A stretch of 9,387 bases of DNA from Deltaproteobacteria bacterium. Its GTDB lineage: Bacteria > Bdellovibrionota_C > UBA2361 > OMII01. Position 1 is the first letter of the stretch. Each line of letters starts with the position of its first letter. Location of the stretch: positions 1-9,387 of the forward strand of contig JALRCK010000064.1 of assembly GCA_023262305.1 (NCBI GenBank). Direction: 5' to 3'. Positions 1-5,274 of the stretch are shown piece by piece. The notes beneath the pieces were generated by a model that saw only the letters and a list, made by a program, of their open reading frames with translations, did no database searches and was not told where the DNA came from. The position numbers were made by a program, and so were the translations under genes.

Positions 1-2
1 TG

Positions 3-1037
3 CTTGGGTGTGGTCATTGGGGTACCCGTGGCATCGCTGTTCGTCTGCTCTCGTTTGAGGAGGTTGAAAGCGAAGCTGAGCTTATTCACGCCAAGATCCT
101 CAATGCTGCGCAGGTGCGAAAGCGTCTGGGGCTTGTAGGGAACACAGCCACGACGGGATTTCGCTTGGTTCACGCCGAGGGGGATGAGCTGCCTGGGCTC
201 GTTGTTGATGTGTACGCTGATACCGCTGTCGTGCAATGCCATTCCGCCGGAATGTGGAGGGTGCGGGAAGCCGTTCAGCAAAGTTTGCTGAGTGTAGGGG
301 ATCTTGGGATCTCGAAGGTGGTGTTCCGCCGTGTTGAGTCTCAGATTGAGGAGGCTGAAAGCGGTGGAGAGGTTGAGCCTCTAGTTGCTGAGCCTTCTCA
401 AGTTGTCTCGTTCTCTGAGAACGGTCTTCGATTCTTGGCAGATATAACGAGTGGTCAAAAGACTGGGTTCTTCCTCGATCAGCGGGTCAATCGCCAGAAA
501 GTGCGAGATTTCTCAGCAGGGAAGCATGTCTTGAACGCTTTCTGTTACACCGGAGCCTTCTCGGTCTATGCCTTTGCGGGAGGTGCTGAGTCTGTCACCT
601 CTGTTGACGCATCAAAGTCAGCTATCGATATGTGCAGACAAAATGTGGTTGCGAACTTTGCAAGCGCGCCGCACCACGCTGAAGTTGCGGATTGTTTCAA
701 TTACCTCACCCAAATTCCCGATACCTTTGACTTGATCGTTTTGGACCCGCCGGCGTTCGCGAAGCACCAACGTGCGGTGCAGCGTGCGATGCGAGGCTAT
801 GAGACTATCAACACGCTCGCCCTCAAAAAGATCAAGCCGGGTGGAATTCTGGTGACCTTCTCATGCTCGCAGCTTATCTCTCGCGACATGTTTCGTGACG
901 CTGTGATGCGCGCGGCGGTTTCTGCAAACAGGTTTGTGCGTGTCGTGGATGTGTTGCATCAAGCACCATGCCATCCCACGAGTCTCTTCCATCCAGAGGG
1001 TGACTATCTGAAGGGGTTGGTTCTGTTTGTCGAGTAG
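3..1037 (+). CDS. rlmI: RlmI-like 23S rRNA m5C methyltransferase, 5' partial
   Basis: Class I SAM-dependent RNA methyltransferase of the RlmI family; in E. coli RlmI makes 5-methylcytosine at C1962 of 23S rRNA. The frame is open from base 3 and has no upstream start, so the gene is cut by the window edge. About 344 residues are visible against roughly 396 in E. coli, so some 50 residues of the N-terminal PUA region are missing. The visible start (HWGTRGIAVRLLSFEE) matches the end of that PUA domain. Next comes the linker region, then KTGFFLDQR, the SAM-binding loop NAFCYTGAFSVYA, the acidic motif SVDAS, motif IV DPPAFA (nt 744-761), and the family FSCS motif with its conserved cysteine (nt 858-869). 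The C-terminus HPEGDYLKGLV is also typical. An internal GTG at 114 could be mistaken for the start, but homology continues upstream of it. It is probably monocistronic, with a hairpin 95 bases after the stop. The family call is firm; the exact target base is inferred. Confidence 0.9.
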   Translation, partial: LGCGHWGTRGIAVRLLSFEEVESEAELIHAKILNAAQVRKRLGLVGNTATTGFRLVHAEGDELPGLVVDVYADTAVVQCHSAGMWRVREAVQQSLLSVGDLGISKVVFRRVESQIEEAESGGEVEPLVAEPSQVVSFSENGLRFLADITSGQKTGFFLDQRVNRQKVRDFSAGKHVLNAFCYTGAFSVYAFAGGAESVTSVDASKSAIDMCRQNVVANFASAPHHAEVADCFNYLTQIPDTFDLIVLDPPAFAKHQRAVQRAMRGYETINTLALKKIKPGGILVTFSCSQLISRDMFRDAVMRAAVSANRFVRVVDVLHQAPCHPTSLFHPEGDYLKGLVLFVE

Positions 1038-1131
1038 TGACGTCGCGATGTTCTTTGTAATTGGCGGCAGATCTCGTGCTCTGCTTCTGAATCTCCTCAT
1101 CGATCCGAGGATGAGCCGATAAAATGAGAGC

Positions 1132-1169
1132 GTGCGCAAGAGAGAAAACTTTTACTTGGCGCACATTTT
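1132..1169 (+). terminator. terminator-like hairpin after the rlmI-like gene
   Basis: GTGCGCAAG (1132-1140) can pair with CTTGGCGCAC (1155-1164), giving nine base pairs with one bulged G and a 14-base A/T-rich loop. ATTTT follows directly at 1165-1169. This is a weak intrinsic terminator layout, about 95 bases after the stop codon. The short T run makes it uncertain; it could also be a protein-binding inverted repeat. Confidence 0.4.
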
Positions 1170-1217
1170 AGACGTTGCGTTCCGCGCGCGACGACCTCAT
1201 TGTAGTAAGAAGTTCTC

Positions 1218-1294
1218 GATCATCTCTCACGAGATGGTCCAAGTTCGGTCGCCTAGTTCAGGCGTACCTTCTCTCCTATAGGGAAGGGGGCCTG
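1218..1294 (+). promoter_or_regulatory. structured leader with mutually exclusive hairpins
   Basis: Three hairpins can be drawn here. H1: GATCATCTC (1218-1226) with GAGATGGTC (1231-1239), nine pairs including one G-U, closing a TCAC tetraloop. H2: CGCCT (1250-1254) with AGGCG (1260-1264). H3: CAGGC (1259-1263) with GCCTG (1290-1294), then CCTTCTC (1267-1273) with GGGAAGG (1281-1287), loop TCCTATA. H2 and H3 share AGGC, so they exclude each other. The C/T-rich arm 1267-1276 can instead pair with GAGAAAGG at 1300-1307, which would cover the SD. Loop bases 1275-1280 (CCTATA) are complementary to 1324-1329 (TATAGG), just past the ATG at 1316, allowing a pseudoknot across the ribosome site. No known RNA family is recognised, and I found no convincing promoter between 1165 and 1217. 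Confidence 0.4.
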
Positions 1295-1299
1295 CTTTG

Positions 1300-1315
1300 A
1301 GAAAGGAGGTGATCC
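1300..1315 (+). promoter_or_regulatory. unusually long Shine-Dalgarno (anti-16S tail) sequence
   Basis: AGAAAGGAGGTGATCC abuts the ATG at 1316. Bases 1302-1315 are the exact complement of GGAUCACCUCCUUU, the 3' end of 16S rRNA in most bacteria. Fourteen pairs is far above the usual four to seven. The core GGAGG (1305-1309) lies six bases before the ATG, an ideal distance for initiation. The match does not continue into the rest of 16S, so this is not a 16S gene remnant of any length. The 16S tail of this organism itself is not visible here. Confidence 0.65.
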
Positions 1316-1372
1316 ATGTCGGCTATAGGAATTACTTCTGTCGGAATGGTGGGTGAGGTGTTCGCGGTGTGA
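1316..1372 (+). CDS. possible 18-aa small ORF behind the long SD
   Basis: The ATG at 1316 directly follows the long SD and opens an 18-codon frame, MSAIGITSVGMVGEVFAV, ending in TGA at 1370-1372. The peptide is small and hydrophobic with one charged residue (Glu14). It resembles no family I recognise. It could be a leader peptide whose translation controls the RNA, a free small protein, or a chance reading frame behind an RNA element that binds 16S rRNA for another purpose. Its TGA overlaps the ATG of the next tiny ORF (TGATG), the arrangement used in translational coupling. Evidence for translation is the ribosome site only. Confidence 0.35.
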   Translation: MSAIGITSVGMVGEVFAV

Positions 1373-1437
1373 TGTACATCCGTCGCGAGCTGTATCTACT
1401 TACGCACCATGGCAGGGTTTTAAGCAGTTGGTTGTAG
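1372..1437 (+). CDS. possible 21-aa coupled small ORF
   Basis: This ORF starts at the ATG that overlaps the TGA of the 18-aa ORF and runs 21 codons to TAG at 1435-1437. The peptide begins MYIRRELYLL and ends SSWL: a basic start followed by an aliphatic/aromatic stretch. It has no SD of its own, so translation would depend on reinitiation from the upstream ORF. No family is recognised, and it may be spurious. The stop lies 23 bases before the 10-bp hairpin at 1461-1488, so both ORFs and the hairpin would fit in one short transcript. Confidence 0.2.
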   Translation: MYIRRELYLLTHHGRVLSSWL

Positions 1438-1460
1438 TCCCTCAATTTACTTCCTCGGAG

Positions 1461-1488
1461 AGGGGCTCACTTGAAAGGGTGAGCCCCT
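1461..1488. terminator. 10-bp hairpin between converging transcripts, no T tract
   Basis: AGGGGCTCAC (1461-1470) pairs perfectly with GTGAGCCCCT (1479-1488) around an eight-base loop. It is the most stable-looking simple hairpin in the window. It lies between the leader/small-ORF segment on the plus strand and the 3' end of ridA on the minus strand, 36 bases past the ridA stop, so it could end transcripts from either side. Neither flank has a T run, so it is not a classical intrinsic terminator. It might block exonucleases at an RNA 3' end or act with a termination factor. Confidence 0.5.
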
Positions 1489-1524
1489 TGACGACTCGCT
1501 CCGATAGTAACTCTTCGGGTATGT

Positions 1525-1917
1525 CTAGCCCGCAACGGCTATCATCTCTATTTCAACAATCCCTCCAAGAGGGAGAGCCGCCACTTGGATCGTTGACCGA
1601 GAAGGCTTACACCCCTCTAGTCGCTCTCCGTATATTTTATTTACTGCCTGAAAGTGCGAGAGATCGGTCAGAAAGATAACGGTCTTCACCACATCTTGAA
1701 ATGAGAGCCCAACGCCTCCGAGAACCGTTTTGAGGTTCTTCAAAACCTGCTCAGTTTGTTCCTCAATGCCAGGACCTATAAGCTGGGAGGTCTCTGGGTT
1801 GATCCCGAGTTGCCCAGAGAGGAAAACCAAGTTGCCAGCTCGAACAACGGGAGAGTATGGCCCCACAGCTTTGGGAGCGCCGTTGATGGTGTCAAAATAT
1901 TCAATCTTTTTGGTCAT
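1525..1917 (-). CDS. ridA: RidA family enamine/imine deaminase
   Basis: 130-aa member of the RidA/YjgF/UK114 family, close to the usual length of about 128. Family members with the active-site arginine hydrolyse reactive 2-aminoacrylate and related enamines/imines made by PLP enzymes, releasing ammonia in the cytosol. Visible signatures: GPYSP at 19-23, FLSGQLGINPET (32-43), DVVKTVIFLTDL (75-86), PSRSTIQV (105-112) with the key Arg107, and VEIEMIAV near the end with Glu122 at the position of E. coli Glu120. This points to an active deaminase rather than a divergent paralogue. The ATG at 1917 has an upstream AAGGAA at a suitable distance. It is divergent from phoB and seems monocistronic. Confidence in the family is very high; the physiological substrate is inferred. 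Confidence 0.95.
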   Translation of the reverse strand: MTKKIEYFDTINGAPKAVGPYSPVVRAGNLVFLSGQLGINPETSQLIGPGIEEQTEQVLKNLKTVLGGVGLSFQDVVKTVIFLTDLSHFQAVNKIYGERLEGCKPSRSTIQVAALPLGGIVEIEMIAVAG

Positions 1918-1944
1918 GAGGGGTTCCTTGTGAGAGGTGCATTG

Positions 1945-1965
1945 CCAGGTGAGTCTAATACCTGG
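1945..1965. promoter_or_regulatory. inverted repeat upstream of ridA, candidate operator
   Basis: CCAGGT (1945-1950) and ACCTGG (1960-1965) form a perfect six-base inverted repeat with a nine-base spacer, 28 bases upstream of the ridA ATG. Read on the minus strand, the repeat contains TATTAG, a possible -10 element, but I find no good -35 match 16-18 bases further upstream. A regulator bound here would cover that element. A 10-bp palindrome, GGGCTAGCCC, lies at 1975-1984, and CCCTC/GAGGG can pair just beyond it. The function is inferred from position alone. Confidence 0.3.
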
Positions 1966-2059
1966 TTGTTGCGGGGGCTAGCCCTCCAAATCGAGGGGGC
2001 GTTCCTGTTAATTTTTGGTAAGTTCTCAGATATGACGATACGCGCTCGGAGGAAGACGC

Positions 2060-2100
2060 TACAATAACGTTCAAGCTGTAGAAAAAGATGGCGGAAAGAG
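2060..2100 (+). promoter_or_regulatory. candidate -10 element and SD for phoB
   Basis: TACAAT at 2060-2065 matches the sigma-70 -10 consensus at five of six positions and would start a leader of about 30 bases before the phoB ATG. There is no recognisable -35 at 16-18 bases upstream, so the promoter may need an activator. I do not see a classical Pho box (repeated CTGTCAT) in the 186-base gap. GGAAAGAG at 2093-2100 serves as the ribosome site. Confidence 0.35.
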
Positions 2101-2103
2101 CAT

Positions 2104-2787
2104 ATGAAAGATGTCATTTTAGTAGTTGATGACGAAGAGGATATTAGGGAGCTGGTTCGTTATAACGTGACGAAGTCGGACTATGAGGTGGTTTTAGCAG
2201 CCACAGGAGAGGAGGGTCTTGCACTCGCCCAGCAGGTTCGTCCTGCTCTCATTTTGCTGGATATCATGCTGCCCGGTGTCGATGGCTTGGAGGTTTGTCG
2301 GAGGCTGAAAGCGGATCCGGTCCTCAGAAAGACGCCGATCGTCATGATCTCAGCCCTCGGAGAGGAGAAAGACATCGTTGCTGGACTGGAGCTTGGAGCT
2401 GACGACTATGTGAGTAAGCCTTTTAGTCCGGGGGTTCTCGTCGCGCGAATCAAGAGTGTGATTCGCCGAACTGGCGCGGACCCGGTGGATGTTGAGGCTA
2501 CCCTCAGTGTAGAGGGCTTGAAGATTAACCCCACTCGACGAGAGGTTCACGTTCACAATCAGCTCATTGAGCTCACGAATACCGAATTTAAGCTCCTGCA
2601 CTTCCTCATGCTCAGCCCTGGAGTTGTGTACACTCGAACCCAGATCGTTGATGGTGTGCACGGCGATGACTACCCGGTGACGGATAGGTCAGTTGATGTG
2701 CAGGTTGTGGGGCTCCGCAAGAAACTTGGTGATGTAGGTGCCCTCATCGAAACAGTTCGGGGAGTTGGCTACCGTTTCAAAGGGTAG
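2104..2787 (+). CDS. phoB: PhoB-type response regulator (OmpR family)
   Basis: 227-aa transcription factor with a receiver domain (about 1-120) and a winged-helix DNA-binding domain (about 131-227), matching E. coli PhoB (229 aa). The acidic pocket is Asp9/Asp10, the phospho-acceptor is Asp53 in LILLDIMLPG, the switch Ser83 lies in VMISALGEE, and the invariant lysine is Lys105 in VSKPFSP. GLELGADDYVSKPFSP is very close to PhoB. The DNA-binding half shows TNTEFKLLHFLM, TDRSVDVQVVGLRKKLG (recognition helix) and ETVRGVGYRF. The recognition helix reads VQVVGLRKKL where PhoB usually has VHIRRLRK, so DNA preference may differ. It is followed at 34 bases by its histidine kinase, forming an operon. 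PhoB controls phosphate-starvation genes in model species; that role is inferred because no pst/phoU genes are in view. Confidence 0.9.
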   Translation: MKDVILVVDDEEDIRELVRYNVTKSDYEVVLAATGEEGLALAQQVRPALILLDIMLPGVDGLEVCRRLKADPVLRKTPIVMISALGEEKDIVAGLELGADDYVSKPFSPGVLVARIKSVIRRTGADPVDVEATLSVEGLKINPTRREVHVHNQLIELTNTEFKLLHFLMLSPGVVYTRTQIVDGVHGDDYPVTDRSVDVQVVGLRKKLGDVGALIETVRGVGYRFKG

Positions 2788-2821
2788 CCGTGGGCGTCGT
2801 ATCCCGATAAGCTGTTGTGTC

Positions 2822-4198
2822 ATGAGCGGAACAGGATGGGGGCGTTTAGCTGGACTGGGCACGGTAGTTGCGATACTCGCGGCTATTCCCTTGTTGCTCG
2901 AAGTTTTCTTCTCGGGTGATGTCTCGCGCGCCTCAGTTGTGACCTCACTTGCTTCCGTGGCGATAGCCGTCGGAGGAGGGGTGTGGATATCCTACAGAAC
3001 AGAGGAAGCCCTACGACATGTCGAGGAGGCGACTGCCCGATTCGCTGGGGGGAGTTTCGAGGAGCTTGTTGAGCTGCCGCCACGACGACGACTGCGCGCG
3101 TTGACTGATGGTCTCAATGACATGGCGATGCAGCTTCAAGGGCGAGTGAGTGCGCTCTCTCAACTCAGCAGGGAGCAGGACGCGATCTTGCGAAGCATGA
3201 CGGAAGGCGTCGTTACCGTTGATTCGGAAGGAAAGGTCCGTCGGGTGAATGAAGCTGCTCGCACGCTCCTTGGGGTTTCGAAGGCGTATGTGGAAGGTCG
3301 ACCTATTTCGGAGATCGTTCATCACGAAGAGATCCGTCGTTTCATGCAGGATGCGGCATCTTCAATGGTGCCAAAGACGGGAACGGTGATGTTGCATCAC
3401 GACCCAGAGACAATCCTCGATGTATACGGCTCGCCCCTCTTTCAAGACGACGGCTCCTCATCGGGAACCCTCATCGTGCTTCGGGATATGACGCGAGTGC
3501 ATAAGCTTGAGAACGTACGGCGGGATTTTGTCGCCAACGTGTCGCACGAGCTCAGAACACCGATTACATCAATCAAGGGGTTTGCAGAGACCCTTTTAGA
3601 AGGGGCGATGCATGAGCCTGAGTCGCTCCGCAAGTTCCTTGGAATTATCAGCAAGCACGCTGAACGGCTGCACGCTATATTCAACGACCTGCTGACGCTG
3701 GCGAGATTGGAAGCCGGTGGTGGCGAGGATCAGATTGAGGTTGCTACGCACAAGCTCTCTGAGATAGTGCGAGAGGCTATCGATGCCTGTGCTGCAAGTG
3801 CCGCAGCGAAGTCTATCTCACTCTCCTCCTCCGTTGAGGATGATATTCGAATCGCTGTGAACCAGAGCCTCATGCAGCAAGCCTTCGTTAATCTGATAGA
3901 CAACGCGATTAAGTACTCCGACGCGGGCGCAAGCGTGTCAGTTTCTGTGGAAAGGGATGGTGAGTTTGTGCGGTGTAAAGTTGCTGATACCGGACCTGGA
4001 ATCGAGCCTACCCACCTCCCGCGACTTTTCGAGCGATTCTATCGGGTGGATCAAGGGCGCAGCCGGCAAATGGGCGGCACGGGCCTCGGTCTCGCAATAG
4101 TAAAACATATCGCGCAGGTTCATGGTGGTCGGGTTGAGGTCCACAGCAGGCTCGGCGAGGGGTCTGTTTTCTCCATCTTATTACGACCTCGATCGTAG
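2822..4198 (+). CDS. phoR: PhoR-type PAS-containing sensor histidine kinase
   Basis: Inner-membrane histidine kinase, 458 aa from the chosen ATG. Order: two membrane segments (about 8-30 and 37-58) separated by only about six residues; a HAMP-like linker (59-122); a PAS domain (about 123-220); a HisKA domain with phospho-acceptor His242 in SHELRTPITSIKGF; and a HATPase_c domain with N-box NLIDNAIKYS (Asn361), G1 box DTGPGIEP, F-box LFERFYRVD and G2 box GGTGLGLAIVKHI. This is the PhoR layout: almost no periplasmic loop, so the signal is probably sensed in the membrane, by PAS, or through a partner such as PhoU/Pst. It would phosphorylate and dephosphorylate the adjacent PhoB. Start: a GTG at 2738 is in frame but would overlap phoB by 50 bases and add 28 residues that look like read-through of phoB. 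ATG 2822 has only a poor SD, so coupling to phoB is likely. Confidence 0.9.
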   Translation: MSGTGWGRLAGLGTVVAILAAIPLLLEVFFSGDVSRASVVTSLASVAIAVGGGVWISYRTEEALRHVEEATARFAGGSFEELVELPPRRRLRALTDGLNDMAMQLQGRVSALSQLSREQDAILRSMTEGVVTVDSEGKVRRVNEAARTLLGVSKAYVEGRPISEIVHHEEIRRFMQDAASSMVPKTGTVMLHHDPETILDVYGSPLFQDDGSSSGTLIVLRDMTRVHKLENVRRDFVANVSHELRTPITSIKGFAETLLEGAMHEPESLRKFLGIISKHAERLHAIFNDLLTLARLEAGGGEDQIEVATHKLSEIVREAIDACAASAAAKSISLSSSVEDDIRIAVNQSLMQQAFVNLIDNAIKYSDAGASVSVSVERDGEFVRCKVADTGPGIEPTHLPRLFERFYRVDQGRSRQMGGTGLGLAIVKHIAQVHGGRVEVHSRLGEGSVFSILLRPRS

Positions 4199-4227
4199 CG
4201 GCGGGTGTTTCAGCCCAGCTCAAGTGT

Positions 4228-4294
4228 GCAAGCTTGCTCAGGAGTGTCTCCATCGGTAGGTATTAGAAGTTTTTTTAAGCATTCTAGTGGGGAG
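4228..4294 (+). promoter_or_regulatory. phoR-downstream gap: palindrome, T tract, SD
   Basis: The 118-base gap after phoR holds a perfect 10-bp palindrome GCAAGCTTGC (4228-4237), a short GGAG/CTCC hairpin (4241-4251), and a run of seven T at 4270-4276 inside a wider inverted repeat TAGAA/TTCTA (4264-4268 and 4282-4286). The T run is too far from the hairpin for a textbook terminator. GGGGAG at 4289-4294 is a strong SD five bases before the ATG at 4300, not before the ATG of the long gene at 4317. The TAGAA/TTCTA repeat ends three bases before that SD, so a bound factor could affect translation or transcription. Confidence 0.3.
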
Positions 4295-4299
4295 AATTC

Positions 4300-4434
4300 A
4301 TGTACACTGGTGAACCATGGAGTCTCACTTGGAAGAACTTGGCTGTCTTGTGCCGGTGTCGCGGCGAAAGCAGGAGGCTGCGCATGAAGCTCAGCTACCT
4401 GGACGAGAGAATCCAGATCGTCCTCCCCGGGTAA
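4300..4434 (+). CDS. possible 44-aa ORF overlapping the start of the 268-aa gene
   Basis: The ATG at 4300 has the best ribosome site in the region (GGGGAG, five-base spacer) and opens a 44-codon frame ending in TAA at 4432-4434. The peptide begins MYTGEPWSLT and ends LSYLDERIQIVLPG. It overlaps the long ORF starting at 4317 in a different frame for 118 bases. Three readings are possible: a leader peptide controlling the long gene, an independent small gene, or the true start of the long protein displaced by a frameshift (natural or from assembly). I do not recognise the peptide. A -1 shift near its end would join it to the long frame, but CCCCGGG at that point does not fit the standard slippery heptamer. 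Confidence 0.3.
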   Translation: MYTGEPWSLTWKNLAVLCRCRGESRRLRMKLSYLDERIQIVLPG

Positions 4435-5123
4435 ACCTTGATCGAGCGTATCAGCTCATCCGCCATACTACGAAGTGGGGAGAGTTAGGAGCGGACTTTT
4501 TGAAGGCCGTTTTCTTTGATGCTGATGGGCAATCCCGCAAAGTCGTGTTGGAGGATGTTGTTCAGTATTGCGCACGCAAAGAACAAATGGACTCTGTGTG
4601 GGGGCTGAGGAGCGCCGTAGTTCGTTTCCTTGAAGCTCTTGAGGAGTCCGGACTCGTTGTAAGCTTTAAAAATCCAGCGATGCACACACAGTATGCGTTG
4701 AACCCAACTCCCGGGGTTACTGAGCTACTGCAGGTCGAAAAGGTTGTGGGTTTTCAGATCCTGAGCACGATTGAGAAGGGATTCGATCAGGAGAAAGCGG
4801 CTGAATTTGTCGCTGAGCGAATAGGTGCTCCATTTAAAACGGGCACCACATGCGCGGATCTCGCTTCACGACTCGCACAGAGGACGTTCCTCTCTACGCT
4901 CATGAAAGATAGCTCCCTCTATGTTGAGGGAAACCACCAAGGAAGCCCACTGCGAGCACAACTCTCCTTTTATCTCAACGAAGGTATCAACGCCGGAGTC
5001 ATCAAATTCGAGCGCATTCTCAAAGATGGCGAGGAGTGGGAGGTCTTTTCGCTCACGCCTCTTGGAAGTCGGTTTGGTGGCTGGGAGGGGGAGGTAAAGC
5101 CTCTCTCCGCAGATCCACGATAA
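4317..5123 (+). CDS. unrecognised 268-aa soluble protein
   Basis: I do not recognise this protein. It has no signal peptide or membrane segment and is probably cytosolic. Residues 1-40 are charged and proline-containing, likely a flexible tail. Residues about 41-135 (from NLDRAYQLIRH to HTQYALNPTP) alternate amphipathic helices and short strands in a way that suggests a winged-helix-like fold, including KVVLEDVVQYCARKE and SAVVRFLEALEESGLVVSF. About 136-262 form a second mixed region with a similar look, ending EEWEVFSLTPLGSRFGGWEGE. A pair of winged-helix-like domains is an impression, not a match. The ATG at 4317 has no SD at proper distance, whereas a strong SD serves an ATG at 4300 in another frame, so the N-terminus is uncertain. 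It lies 118 bases after phoR on the same strand; whether it belongs to that operon is unclear. Confidence 0.75.
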   Translation: MESHLEELGCLVPVSRRKQEAAHEAQLPGRENPDRPPRVNLDRAYQLIRHTTKWGELGADFLKAVFFDADGQSRKVVLEDVVQYCARKEQMDSVWGLRSAVVRFLEALEESGLVVSFKNPAMHTQYALNPTPGVTELLQVEKVVGFQILSTIEKGFDQEKAAEFVAERIGAPFKTGTTCADLASRLAQRTFLSTLMKDSSLYVEGNHQGSPLRAQLSFYLNEGINAGVIKFERILKDGEEWEVFSLTPLGSRFGGWEGEVKPLSADPR

Positions 5124-5162
5124 GACAGCTCTCCATAAATAACTCATATCCTTGCTCAAACT

Positions 5163-5200
5163 GGAATATCCTCATGCGCGCGCATGGAATGTCCGATACT
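5163..5200 (+). promoter_or_regulatory. 14-bp palindrome flanked by direct repeats, candidate operator
   Basis: CATGCGCGCGCATG (5173-5186) is a perfect palindrome. It is flanked by GGAATATCC (5163-5171) and GGAATGTCC (5186-5194), a nine-base direct repeat with one mismatch, offset by 23 bases or about two helical turns. GATACT (5195-5200) follows as a four-of-six match to a -10 element, and the palindrome covers the place where a -35 would sit. This is the arrangement expected for a regulator-controlled promoter of the exported gene at 5275. Confidence 0.4.
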
Positions 5201-5274
5201 AAAATGGGAATTTTTTGCTGCCTATCTCGACGATGAAGGTGAGGAGGCAGGTCTCTGCAGAGGGGGAGGTGCAC

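Noticed and set aside
861..1164. Two minus-strand ORFs of 92 and 96 aa over the end of the rlmI-like gene
   Set aside because: They are antisense to conserved methyltransferase motifs in both cases and have biased, non-globular composition.
1300..1330. 3' end of a 16S rRNA gene on the minus strand
   Set aside because: Only 16 bases match; the helix 45 region that should lie just upstream on that strand is absent.
1038..1524. Known small RNAs (4.5S/SRP RNA, tmRNA, RNase P RNA)
   Set aside because: I looked for their conserved core strings and found none.
1353..1679. 108-aa plus-strand ORF across the leader hairpin and the ridA 3' end
   Set aside because: It starts at a GTG without SD, runs antisense over conserved ridA codons, and its translation looks non-native; treated as a shadow.
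2738..2821. Upstream GTG start for the phoR-type kinase
   Set aside because: It would overlap phoB by 50 bases, has no SD, and adds 28 residues unlike a kinase N-terminus.
4205..4387. 60-aa plus-strand ORF over the phoR/268-aa gene boundary
   Set aside because: No SD, and it spans the intergenic regulatory elements; composition looks random.
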